From the NCBI RefSeq assembly GCF_002441855.2, contig NZ_CP029487.1, positions 434,001 to 498,000 of the forward strand: a stretch of DNA of 64,000 bases. The letters are read 5' to 3'. How positions within the stretch are numbered: the stretch's first letter is position 1; the number at the start of each line of letters is the position of its first letter. The position numbers and the translations under genes are program-made. Positions 17,623 through 24,936 of the stretch are shown here, one piece after another. The notes below the pieces were generated by a model. It was given only the letters and a program-made list of their open reading frames with translations. It was not told where the DNA came from and did not search any database. The DNA comes from Eubacterium maltosivorans (GTDB lineage Bacteria; Bacillota; Clostridia; Eubacteriales; Eubacteriaceae).

Positions 17623-17654
17623 CTCCCGCTGTTGTGAAAGCAGCGGGAGGTTTT
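17623..17654 (+). terminator. Terminator after dapA
   Basis: Perfect 9-bp stem CTCCCGCTG/CAGCGGGAG with a 9-base loop and a short T-tract, 30 bases after the stop. Confidence 0.88.
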
Positions 17655-17682
17655 AACGTTTATAAACATATTTTAGAAGGGT

Positions 17683-17700
17683 CCGGGTGTGGTGGAATTG
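17683..17700 (+). other. tRNA-Leu-like 5' fragment
   Basis: CCGGGTGTGGTGGAATTG reproduces the acceptor/D-arm start of bacterial tRNA-Leu (U8, G9, GTGG D-stem, AATTG loop). It then diverges and runs into the hairpin at 17706. No anticodon or T-arm follows and no matching 3' half was found downstream, so it is at most a relic, for example of an integration at a tRNA-Leu gene. Confidence 0.45.
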
Positions 17701-17705
17701 ATTGA

Positions 17706-17743
17706 AAAAGACTCGCAGACTATTCATGGTCTGCGAGTCTTTT
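17706..17743. repeat. Inverted repeat/hairpin, left copy
   Basis: Perfect 15-bp stem (17706-17720 with 17729-17743) and loop TATTCATG, flanked by A and T tracts, so it can also terminate transcription. Its central 22 bases (17714-17735) recur in exact reverse complement at 18075-18096. Confidence 0.85.
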
Positions 17744-18072
17744 TGACTTCCAAATTCTTTTATAATTTAACTGCGTTACCTATTATAACATTGCCTGATG
17801 AAAAAAGCATCATCTTTTTTAAAAAGATTAAATATTTTTCCTTAAAATCAATTTATAACTATATTCTACCAATAAATCAATTTTTCGTCAAACAAATTTT
17901 CCTAATTGTATAAGCATGAATTTGGTCTGAAATCTGGTCAAAAACACATAAAAAACGGCTAAATTACTTAGTTTTTTACTTTTAGTTTTAGAATTTTATC
18001 TTTAACTGATATGGTCAAAAAAATGGTCAGCTTTCCATGAAATATAGTAACTACGTTCTTTTGGGTTACATC
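17744..18072. other. AT-rich non-coding segment between inverted repeats
   Basis: About 330 bases without a convincing gene; a 74-codon frame starting at 17689 runs through the left hairpin and is not credible. The segment is strongly AT-rich and has repeated TGGTCAAAAA-like words. Because it is bounded by perfect 22-bp inverted repeats it could be an invertible segment or a small non-autonomous element. No good promoter was recognised inside. Confidence 0.5.
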
Positions 18073-18098
18073 TTCGCAGACCATGAATAGTCTGCGAA
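18073..18098. repeat. Inverted repeat/hairpin, right copy
   Basis: TTCGCAGAC-CATGAATA-GTCTGCGAA: a 9-bp stem whose 22-base core is the exact reverse complement of 17714-17735, including the loop. It sits 17 bases before the start codon of the TnpB-like gene, directly next to its ribosome binding site. Confidence 0.85.
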
Positions 18099-18115
18099 CA
18101 AATGGAGGCCCTAAA

Positions 18116-19591
18116 ATGAGTGCCGGATACGCCATCACGACGTACAAAATACAGCTGAATTACAAGCATTTAGACTGGTTTAAACAAACCCAGTCCCTTT
18201 TTGATGCTGTCCTGGCATTCTACTACGAGCTGCTCGAGCGCCAGCCCGAAGCCCTCAGCCTCACCAATCAGAATTTACTGCGGCATTTAGAGCTACAGAC
18301 AATAAAACAAAGAAATGGCACCCTGCCCGAAACGCCCCTGCCCTTTAAAAAAATCCCCCTGTACTTCCGACGCGCCGCCATCAACGCCGCCATTAGCATG
18401 TATAGGAGTTATGTGGGAAAGCTCAAGGCGTGGCAGGAGGGCCAGGAAAAAGAAGTGGATAGTGAAAAGTTGATAGTTGATAGTTTAGGAACAGAATCGC
18501 AAAGCGATTCTGAATCAAATCAAATCGGCCAAGCCGATTTGCACCATAACCTTCCACTTTCCACCTTCAACCTTCCACCTGAGTCGGCGAAAAAGGGCCG
18601 CCCAAGCCGCCCAAAGAATCTCCACATGTCAATGCTGTATTACAAGGGAATGTATAAGGATTTCGCCGACGGCCAAATCCTGCTCAAGCTCTACACCGGC
18701 AAAGCCTGGTCCTGGGTCAAGCACCGGTATACCGGCAGACCCTTTCCAGAAAACGCCGAGCCCATGAGCCCGACCATTGTCATCAAAAAGAAAAAAGTTA
18801 TGCTCCACATCCCCGTCAAAGAGGTCGTGGAAGACAGCCGAACCGCAAAAGAGCGCGTAAAACAGCATGAAAGTTTTGTCGCCGTCGCCTTAACCGGCTC
18901 CGACACCCTGGCCGTTTGTACCACCATCCAAGCTGACGGTCGCGCCACCGCCCCATATTTCATCAAAGGCGGAAAAGCACTGGCCCACCGTAGGAAGCAG
19001 CTTCTAGGGTATACCAAACGCGGCACTGCCGGGAAAAAGATGACACACATCATAGAGAACGACGCCCTCGGGGTCTGCCCCCGAGGCTTGTCGTCTTATG
19101 GACAAGCCGAAGCGGGTAGCGCTTTGCAAGAGCATCGACCAAACGCCAAATACTACGAAAAAATCACCCGCGTCACCGACCACTACGCCCATGAAGTCTC
19201 AAGGAAAATCGTTGACTACGCTGCCCGTCAGGGCGCCAAAATCATTGTTATGCCCGCCTATGGTAATAGCTTTGCCAAAGGCACACTGCCATACCTTAAA
19301 ACAAAGGTCATGGACTTCATCGGCCGCCGGATCATCCGCTACACCAGCTATAAAGCATGGCAGGCTGGCATTGTCGTCACCTTTAACAGCGTGGGGAACG
19401 CCAAAAAAGAATGCAGCCACTGCGGCAGCGTGATCTATAAATACAATACCGAATACCAGCCGCCCAGCCAGAACTTCTACGGCGGTAAAAACTTCCGATG
19501 TAAGGAAGGCCATAAAGGTAGTACCGCCCTGAACACCGCCAGAAATATCGGAAAAAGTTTTTATGGCACTTTTTATGAAAAGGCTGGTTGA
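18116..19591 (+). CDS. TnpB-family protein with substituted RuvC catalytic residues
   Basis: 491 aa from ATG 18116 with GGAGG 8 bases upstream. The C-terminal half has the TnpB/Cas12-like RuvC layout and the CSHC zinc knuckle at about residue 430. At the three catalytic positions the acids are gone. Motif I (normally GIDLG) reads VALTG with Leu259. Motif II (normally IVIEDL) reads IVMPAY with Pro380. Motif III (normally D.NAA.NI) reads ALNTARNI with Ala471. The second zinc pair is CKEGH. No TnpA gene is adjacent. The protein is probably nuclease-dead, as in TldR RNA-guided repressors, but a decaying transposon protein is possible. Two repeat-derived stretches sit in frame. Confidence 0.8.
   Translation: MSAGYAITTYKIQLNYKHLDWFKQTQSLFDAVLAFYYELLERQPEALSLTNQNLLRHLELQTIKQRNGTLPETPLPFKKIPLYFRRAAINAAISMYRSYVGKLKAWQEGQEKEVDSEKLIVDSLGTESQSDSESNQIGQADLHHNLPLSTFNLPPESAKKGRPSRPKNLHMSMLYYKGMYKDFADGQILLKLYTGKAWSWVKHRYTGRPFPENAEPMSPTIVIKKKKVMLHIPVKEVVEDSRTAKERVKQHESFVAVALTGSDTLAVCTTIQADGRATAPYFIKGGKALAHRRKQLLGYTKRGTAGKKMTHIIENDALGVCPRGLSSYGQAEAGSALQEHRPNAKYYEKITRVTDHYAHEVSRKIVDYAARQGAKIIVMPAYGNSFAKGTLPYLKTKVMDFIGRRIIRYTSYKAWQAGIVVTFNSVGNAKKECSHCGSVIYKYNTEYQPPSQNFYGGKNFRCKEGHKGSTALNTARNIGKSFYGTFYEKAG
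18455..18592 (+). repeat. Interspersed composite hairpin repeat, copy A, inside the TnpB-like gene
   Basis: Starts with GTGGATAGTGAAAAGTTGATAG and ends with CTTCCACTTTCCACCTTCAAC, the complementary end type. Between are hairpins GAATCGC-AAA-GCGATTC and AAATCGGC-CAA-GCCGATTT. It is read in frame as about 45 Ser/Asp/Leu-rich residues without a stop, in a linker between the N-terminal half and the KKGRPSRPK segment. The same repeat type lies in intergenic DNA at 34822, 35399 and 35921. Confidence 0.8.
19066..19108 (+). repeat. Two adjacent hairpins inside the TnpB-like gene
   Basis: CCTCGGGG-TCTGC-CCCCGAGG (19066-19086) is followed with a 2-base overlap by GGCTTGTC-GTCTTATG-GACAAGCC (19085-19108). 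Together with the following bases they encode about 25 residues that interrupt the expected helix before NAKYYEKI. This looks like a second in-frame palindromic insertion. Confidence 0.6.
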
Positions 19592-19931
19592 TGGTCTTGT
19601 CTATATAAAATAGATGAGTAATTTTTTAATAATGAAAATTTAGTTGTTGTTTAAATCCTGTGGAGAAATCTACAGGTGTTGCTATTGTCTATAGGGCGAT
19701 GGCCACAGGCATAGCACCGCCTGCTTTTGCTTCGCGTCGCATTGTGATTATTTTCTTTATCTATAGAAGATAACCGCAATGCGATGACAGTAAAAAACAA
19801 AGCATCATTCAAATAGATCAGATAAACCCTAATCCAATGATGAGCGTGCTACGAGTTTTAAATAATTAAATGTAATAAAAAATTGTAATGTAGGGAACGA
19901 CGCGCACGTCGTTCCGCAAAAAGGAAGCAAC
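19592..19931 (+). other. Structured non-coding region 3' of the TnpB-like gene
   Basis: 340 bases without a gene. Hairpins seen: CCTGT...ACAGG (near 19670), CAGGC...GCCTG, and a long-range stem TCGCATTG/CAATGCGA (near 19736 and 19777). TnpB guide RNAs (omegaRNA) normally overlap the 3' end of tnpB and extend downstream, so this is the first place to look for one. A dispersed palindrome closes the region at 19891-19917. Confidence 0.4.
19891..19917. repeat. Dispersed GTAGGG-ACGACG palindrome
   Basis: GGAACGACG-CGCA-CGTCGTTCC preceded by TAG and followed by GCA. The same design occurs at 35538-35565 (GGCACGACG...CGTCGTGCC), with compensating changes in the arms that keep the pairing. Confidence 0.75.
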
Positions 19932-20120
19932 ATGGAAAAACAAGAAAATCCAGAGCATCCCGATAGTACAAGCAGTTATCAAGCCTTTGAAACCTGCGTA
20001 CTCTGCGGAAAGAAAACCCATATTCCTGTCGATACACCCATTACCACAAGACAGGGATATATCGAAGGCGTTGGCCAGCTTTGCGCAGAATGTAACCATA
20101 AAATAAAAATCAATAATTAA
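19932..20120 (+). CDS. Small zinc-ribbon protein
   Basis: 62 aa. Two cysteine pairs, CVLCGKKT and QLCAECN, spaced 28 residues apart, indicate a treble-clef or zinc-ribbon fold; the N-terminus is polar and probably disordered. AAGGAAG precedes the ATG. The stop is 23 bases before the first polysaccharide gene, so it may be the promoter-proximal gene of that operon. No family was recognised. Confidence 0.6.
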   Translation: MEKQENPEHPDSTSSYQAFETCVLCGKKTHIPVDTPITTRQGYIEGVGQLCAECNHKIKINN

Positions 20121-20142
20121 GCAAAGAGGAAAGGGAAAAGAA

Positions 20143-20751
20143 GTGATCTATCAAAAATACATCAAGCGATTACTCGATATAACAATATCCGGTGTTGGTA
20201 TTATCATCACCTCGCCTTTTCTCGGCGTTATTGCACTCATTATAAAAACCACCTCCAAAGGGCCGGTTCTGTTTAAACAGCAACGCTACGGCAGACACCA
20301 AAAGCCCTTTGTCTGTTATAAATTCAGAAGTATGTACATTACAGCCCCAAAGGATATGCCCACCTGGAAGCTGGAAAATCCCGAAGCACATATTACACCC
20401 GTGGGCAAATTCCTTAGAAAAACCAGTATGGACGAACTGCCCCAGCTTTTTAACATCTTCAAAGGTGAAATGAGCCTGATCGGCCCACGCCCCGTTGTGC
20501 TCAAAGAGAAAAAGCTCATCGAAGCCAGAGAGAAAGTAGGCGCCAATGATGTACGCCCAGGGCTAACCGGCTGGGCGCAGATCAATGGGAGAGATTTGGT
20601 GGGGACAGAGGAAAAGGCTGAACTTGATGGACGGTATGTTAAACGGATGAGTTTTTTGGTGGATTGTAAGGTGTTTTTTAAGACCATTATTTATGTTTTT
20701 AGGTATAAAGATGTTGTTGAAGGTAGTATAGATTTCGAGAAAGAGCAGTAA
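20143..20751 (+). CDS. Initiating sugar-phosphate transferase (bacterial sugar transferase family)
   Basis: 202 aa from GTG 20143 with AGAGGAAAGGG upstream. One N-terminal re-entrant hydrophobic helix (KRLLDITISGVGIIITSPFLG) is followed by the PglC/WcaJ catalytic domain: RYGRHQKPFVCYKFRSM, KTSMDELPQLFNIFKGEMSLIGPRPV with the Asp-Glu catalytic dyad, and RPGLTGWAQINGRD. It transfers a sugar phosphate to undecaprenyl phosphate, the first step of polysaccharide repeat-unit assembly at the inner face of the membrane. It heads the exopolysaccharide cluster, and base composition becomes AT-rich right after it. Confidence 0.95.
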   Translation: MIYQKYIKRLLDITISGVGIIITSPFLGVIALIIKTTSKGPVLFKQQRYGRHQKPFVCYKFRSMYITAPKDMPTWKLENPEAHITPVGKFLRKTSMDELPQLFNIFKGEMSLIGPRPVVLKEKKLIEAREKVGANDVRPGLTGWAQINGRDLVGTEEKAELDGRYVKRMSFLVDCKVFFKTIIYVFRYKDVVEGSIDFEKEQ

Positions 20752-20761
20752 GAGAAAAAGT

Positions 20762-21583
20762 ATGAGTGACCAACAATTTTCTGTTTTGATGTCAGTTTAC
20801 AAAAACGATATACCAGAGTATTTTAAACAAGCTTTAGATAGCGTTATAAATCAAACGATCATCCCATCTGAAATTATCTTAGTTGTAGATGGCCCTATAC
20901 CAGTTGAAATAAAAAATATTATTTCTAAATATAAAAATAATATTGTGAGGCCTGTTTTCCTAAAAGAAAATGTTGGCCTTGGAAATGCTTTGAAAATTGG
21001 AATGCAGCATTGCAACTATGATCTTATTGCAAGAATGGACAGTGATGATATTAGTGTACACGATCGATTTGAAAAGCAGCTACAGGCTTTTGTCAATCAT
21101 TCAGAATTAAGCATTGTAGGGGGAATGATTGATGAATTTGAAAATGATCCTGACAAACCGGTTTGCAAAAGAGTATTACCAACTGAAGATGTTCAAATAA
21201 AAAAATTTATGAAACATCGATGTCCCTTTAATCACCAAACAGTTATGTTCAAAAAACAAGAGGTGCTGAATGCTGGTGGATACCAAGAGTGGCATTATAG
21301 TGAAGATTATTATTTGTGGGTAAGGATGTATGAAAGTGGATGTCGATTTAAAAATATTGATCAGGTTTTAGTACATATGCGCATTGGCGAAGGAATGTAC
21401 AATCGTAGAGGTGGTAAAAAGTATTTTAAAAGCCAAGCGAAATTGTTTGAGTATATGAAAAAAGAAAATATTATTTCTTATCCCCATTATCTGAAAAATA
21501 TAATAGAAAGGTATATTGGACAAGTTTTGATGCCGGTAAATATACGGACATACTTATACCAAAGAGTTTTACGACAAAAATGA
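20762..21583 (+). CDS. Glycosyltransferase family 2
   Basis: 273 aa GT-A fold. FSVLMSVYKNDIPEYFKQALDSVINQT and the nucleotide-sugar/metal motif ARMDSDD (about residue 94) are typical of AmsE-like enzymes of capsule and exopolysaccharide synthesis. It adds a sugar to the lipid-linked repeat unit. Its last four bases overlap the next start (ATGA). Confidence 0.9.
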   Translation: MSDQQFSVLMSVYKNDIPEYFKQALDSVINQTIIPSEIILVVDGPIPVEIKNIISKYKNNIVRPVFLKENVGLGNALKIGMQHCNYDLIARMDSDDISVHDRFEKQLQAFVNHSELSIVGGMIDEFENDPDKPVCKRVLPTEDVQIKKFMKHRCPFNHQTVMFKKQEVLNAGGYQEWHYSEDYYLWVRMYESGCRFKNIDQVLVHMRIGEGMYNRRGGKKYFKSQAKLFEYMKKENIISYPHYLKNIIERYIGQVLMPVNIRTYLYQRVLRQK

Positions 21584-22695
21584 AAATATTGATGCTTGTA
21601 CCAAGTTTTGAAGAAAAAGGGCCAGTTATTGTAGCTGAAAATATTTGTAGATATTCGGAAAACAAGAAAATAAGATATTGCTTTTGTTCGTTAAGAAAAA
21701 ATCCACCCGAAATTTATAAGAATATAATAAAAGAGTTTAATAATACGTCCTGTAAGATCGTTGAATTAGGGATGAAGAAAATACCTTCGTTTAAAACCGT
21801 TAAAGAAATTGAAAAACTTATAGAAGAAGAAGAAATAGATATTGTGCATACTCATGCATTTTGGCCGACAGTTTTAGCTTCAAATATAAAAAATAAAAAA
21901 ATCATTAAAATTACAACAGTTCATAATAACCCATTTGAAGATTATTTTTATGAATATGGAAAAATTATTGGTAGTTTAATGAGTAATATGTTCACTAAAA
22001 AGCTTAATGGATATGATAATGTCATTGCTATATCAAAATATATTAATAATATATATGAAAGATATCAAATAGCGTCAACTGTAATCTATAATGGAATTGA
22101 AGATTATTATAAAACTAAGCATATCGAAAAAAAAGTTCGATTCCGACTAATAACGGTGTCTATTCTTAATGAGATTAAGAATGTGATAGAATTGCTGAAA
22201 ATACTTAATGAATGTATCAATCAAGATTTAAACATTGAATTAGTTATTATTGGAGATGGAAAAGAATATGATTGTTTAAAAGAGTATGTTCAAAAAAATA
22301 ATTTGGAATCCTATATTTTTTTTATGAAGCAAATAGAGAGAAAGAAAGTTTTTGAAGAATTATATTATTCTGATGCGTTTATCTTTGCTTCAAAAAGCGA
22401 AGGATTTGGTTTAGCAGTTGTTGAAGCAGAGATGATGGAACTGCCTATAATTGCATATGATATTCCAGTTATGCATGAAATCATGAAGGAAGAGACGGGC
22501 TATATTGTTCATAATATGTACGACGCAGTGAAAGTAATTAAAGAATTAGTAAAAGATAAAGCACTTGTTATAAGCAAAGGTAAAGCTGCAAGAAAATTTT
22601 ATTTAGAATCATTTACTATTGAGAAAATGATTAAAAAGTATGAAGATTTATATCAATTATACGAAGAAGGGCGAAAAAATGAATATGCCTATTAG
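21580..22695 (+). CDS. Glycosyltransferase family 4
   Basis: 371 aa GT-B enzyme. The C-terminal domain has SEGFGLAVVEAEMMELPIIAYDIPV with the E-x7-E motif of retaining GT4 enzymes; the N-terminal domain contains DIVHTHAFWPTVLA. It is strongly AT-rich. It overlaps the preceding gene by 4 bases and the following one by 17 bases. Confidence 0.9.
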   Translation: MKILMLVPSFEEKGPVIVAENICRYSENKKIRYCFCSLRKNPPEIYKNIIKEFNNTSCKIVELGMKKIPSFKTVKEIEKLIEEEEIDIVHTHAFWPTVLASNIKNKKIIKITTVHNNPFEDYFYEYGKIIGSLMSNMFTKKLNGYDNVIAISKYINNIYERYQIASTVIYNGIEDYYKTKHIEKKVRFRLITVSILNEIKNVIELLKILNECINQDLNIELVIIGDGKEYDCLKEYVQKNNLESYIFFMKQIERKKVFEELYYSDAFIFASKSEGFGLAVVEAEMMELPIIAYDIPVMHEIMKEETGYIVHNMYDAVKVIKELVKDKALVISKGKAARKFYLESFTIEKMIKKYEDLYQLYEEGRKNEYAY

Positions 22696-23797
22696 AGTAT
22701 TACAAGTCGGAATGTCATCTAATCCTGGTGGTGTAGAAAGTTTTGTAATGAATATTTACCGTCATATCAACAGAGAAAAGCTTCAGTTTGATTTTTTATG
22801 CTTGAAAGATTTGCCAATCGCTCATGAGGAGGAAATAAAGGACTTAGGAGGAAATATTTATAAAGAAATTTATCGGGCAAAAAAAAACCCTTTAATGTAT
22901 TTTTGTAATTTGGATTTGTTTTTTAAAAAGCATCCAGAGTTTTCAGCTATACATCATCATGTTAACTCTTTATCTTATGTTGAACCGGGAAGATATGCAA
23001 AAAAATATGGAATACCTAAAAGAATTCTTCATTCCCATAACAGTAATCATATCAACGGTAAACCCTCTTTACCAAGAAAAGTACTAGAAAATGTTAATCA
23101 GCATCGTATCGATCATTTTATAACAGACTATTTAGCCTGTTCATCAGTAGCAGGAAAATGGATGTTTGGAGAACGGGAATTTAAAGTAATCAATAATGGA
23201 ATAGATATTTCCAAATACGCCTATAATCCATCCATAAGGGAACAGAAAAGGTTAGAATTAGGTTTAAAACCAGAACATTTCGTCATTGGCGTAGTTGGAA
23301 GAATACAGTATCAGAAGAATCCGGAATTCATCGTAGAAATTTTTAAAAAAATCTATGAAAAAGAAAAGAATGCCGTTTTATTATGGGTCGGTGATGGGGA
23401 CTTAAGACCTCAGATCGAACAGAAAATAACGGAGTACGGTTTAAACCAAAATGTAAAACTGCTTGGGATGAGGAAAGATGTCAATGAGATTTATCAGACA
23501 ATGGATGTCTTTTTATTACCATCTCGATTTGAGGGATTAGGTATAGTTCTTATTGAAGCTCAAGCAGCAGGTTTAAAGTGTTTTACAAGTGCTGAAAAAG
23601 TACCAAATGAAGCAAAGATTACTAATTTAGTAAATTATATTTCTTTGCAAAAATCATCTGACTTTTGGGCTGAACAGATTTTACGGACAAAAAATGATCA
23701 TGAACGAAAAGACCAAACAGAAGCAATAAAGAATGCCGGATATGATATCGAAGCAGTAAAAAACGATTTGGAAAATTTTTATACAATCAAAGGATAA
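22679..23797 (+). CDS. Glycosyltransferase family 4 (tandem copy 1)
   Basis: 372 aa from ATG 22679; an earlier in-frame ATG at 22640 lies well inside the preceding gene. The N-terminal motif VLQVGMSSNPGGVESFVMNIYRHI and C-terminal SRFEGLGIVLIEAQAAGL mark a GT4 enzyme of the EpsF/capsular type. Residues from TDYLACSSVAGKW to the SRFEG motif are almost identical in DNA to the next gene (23123-23536 versus 24245-24658), while the acceptor-binding N-terminal half differs. This suggests duplication followed by gene conversion. Confidence 0.9.
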   Translation: MNMPIRVLQVGMSSNPGGVESFVMNIYRHINREKLQFDFLCLKDLPIAHEEEIKDLGGNIYKEIYRAKKNPLMYFCNLDLFFKKHPEFSAIHHHVNSLSYVEPGRYAKKYGIPKRILHSHNSNHINGKPSLPRKVLENVNQHRIDHFITDYLACSSVAGKWMFGEREFKVINNGIDISKYAYNPSIREQKRLELGLKPEHFVIGVVGRIQYQKNPEFIVEIFKKIYEKEKNAVLLWVGDGDLRPQIEQKITEYGLNQNVKLLGMRKDVNEIYQTMDVFLLPSRFEGLGIVLIEAQAAGLKCFTSAEKVPNEAKITNLVNYISLQKSSDFWAEQILRTKNDHERKDQTEAIKNAGYDIEAVKNDLENFYTIKG

Positions 23798-23803
23798 ATA
23801 AAA

Positions 23804-24916
23804 ATGGATAATAAACCAATGAGAGTTTTACAAACGGGTTTGACTTCAAACCCTGGAGGTGTTGAATCCTTTATAATGAATGTTTACAGGCATATAGATA
23901 GAAAGAAAATACAATTTGATTTTTTAATTAAACATGGAACACAAATTGCTTATGAAGAAGAAGTAACGAAATTAGGCGGACGAATTTTTCCGGTATATTA
24001 TGGAAGAAAAGAAAATATATGGAAACATTATCGCCAGATAAAATCATTACTTACAGAAAATAATTTTTGTGCAATCCATATGAATTTATGTTTTTTTAAT
24101 GATATTGATATATTAAAAATTGGAAATCAACTTGGTATTAATAAAAGGATTGTTCATTCTCACAACAGTGATTTTTTGGAAAGAGTTCCTAAATATACAG
24201 AAAAACTGATTGATTGGAATAAAAAAAGATCCGAAACATATGTTACAGACTATTTAGCCTGTTCATCAGTAGCAGGAAAATGGATGTTTGGAGAACGGGA
24301 ATTTAAAGTAATCAATAATGGAATAGATATTTCCAAATACGCCTATAATCCATCCATAAGGGAACAGAAAAGGTTAGAATTAGGTTTAAAACCAGAACAT
24401 TTCGTCATTGGCGTAGTTGGAAGAATACAGTATCAGAAGAATCCGGAATTCATCGTAGAAATTTTTAAAAAAATCTATGAAAAAGAAAAAAATGCCGTTT
24501 TATTATGGGTCGGTGATGGGGACTTAAGACCTCAGATCGAACAGAAAATAATGGAATACGGTTTAAACCAAAATGTAAAACTGTTTGGGATGAGGAAAGA
24601 TGTCAATGAGATTTATCAGACAATGGATGTCTTTTTATTACCGTCTCGGTTTGAGGGACTACCAGTTGTTGGAATAGAGGCGCAAGCATCCGGCCTGCCA
24701 TGTTTTTTTTCAGGAAATATTATTAAAGAAGCAAAGATTACTAATTTAGTAAATTATATTTCTATTCAAAAAACAGCTGGCTTTTGGGCTGAACAAATTT
24801 TACGGACAAAAAATGATCATAAACGAAAAGACCAAACAGAAACGATAAGAAACGCTGGATATGATATTAAAACAATCATCAAAGAACTTGAAAAAATATA
24901 TTTAGAAATAAAATAG
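23804..24916 (+). CDS. Glycosyltransferase family 4 (tandem copy 2)
   Basis: 370 aa, 6 bases after copy 1. It has the same start motif (VLQTGLTSNPGGVESFIMNVYRHI) and the C-terminal SRFEGLPVVGIEAQASGL. The shared central block carries the donor-binding GT-B domain, so both enzymes probably use the same nucleotide sugar but add it to different acceptors. The N-terminal half is clearly diverged from copy 1. Confidence 0.9.
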   Translation: MDNKPMRVLQTGLTSNPGGVESFIMNVYRHIDRKKIQFDFLIKHGTQIAYEEEVTKLGGRIFPVYYGRKENIWKHYRQIKSLLTENNFCAIHMNLCFFNDIDILKIGNQLGINKRIVHSHNSDFLERVPKYTEKLIDWNKKRSETYVTDYLACSSVAGKWMFGEREFKVINNGIDISKYAYNPSIREQKRLELGLKPEHFVIGVVGRIQYQKNPEFIVEIFKKIYEKEKNAVLLWVGDGDLRPQIEQKIMEYGLNQNVKLFGMRKDVNEIYQTMDVFLLPSRFEGLPVVGIEAQASGLPCFFSGNIIKEAKITNLVNYISIQKTAGFWAEQILRTKNDHKRKDQTETIRNAGYDIKTIIKELEKIYLEIK

Positions 24917-24936
24917 CACAACGGACTAACTTAAAT

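Noticed and set aside
17683-17760. Functional tRNA-Leu
   Set aside because: Only the acceptor/D-arm start is present; anticodon arm, variable arm, T-arm and 3' end cannot be formed.
17689-17913. 74-codon frame on the plus strand
   Set aside because: It begins in the tRNA-like fragment, crosses the hairpin at 17706-17743 and has AT-driven composition; no start signal.
18116-19591. Active IS605-type transposon
   Set aside because: No TnpA gene, no recognisable left and right end pair around the gene, and substituted RuvC residues.
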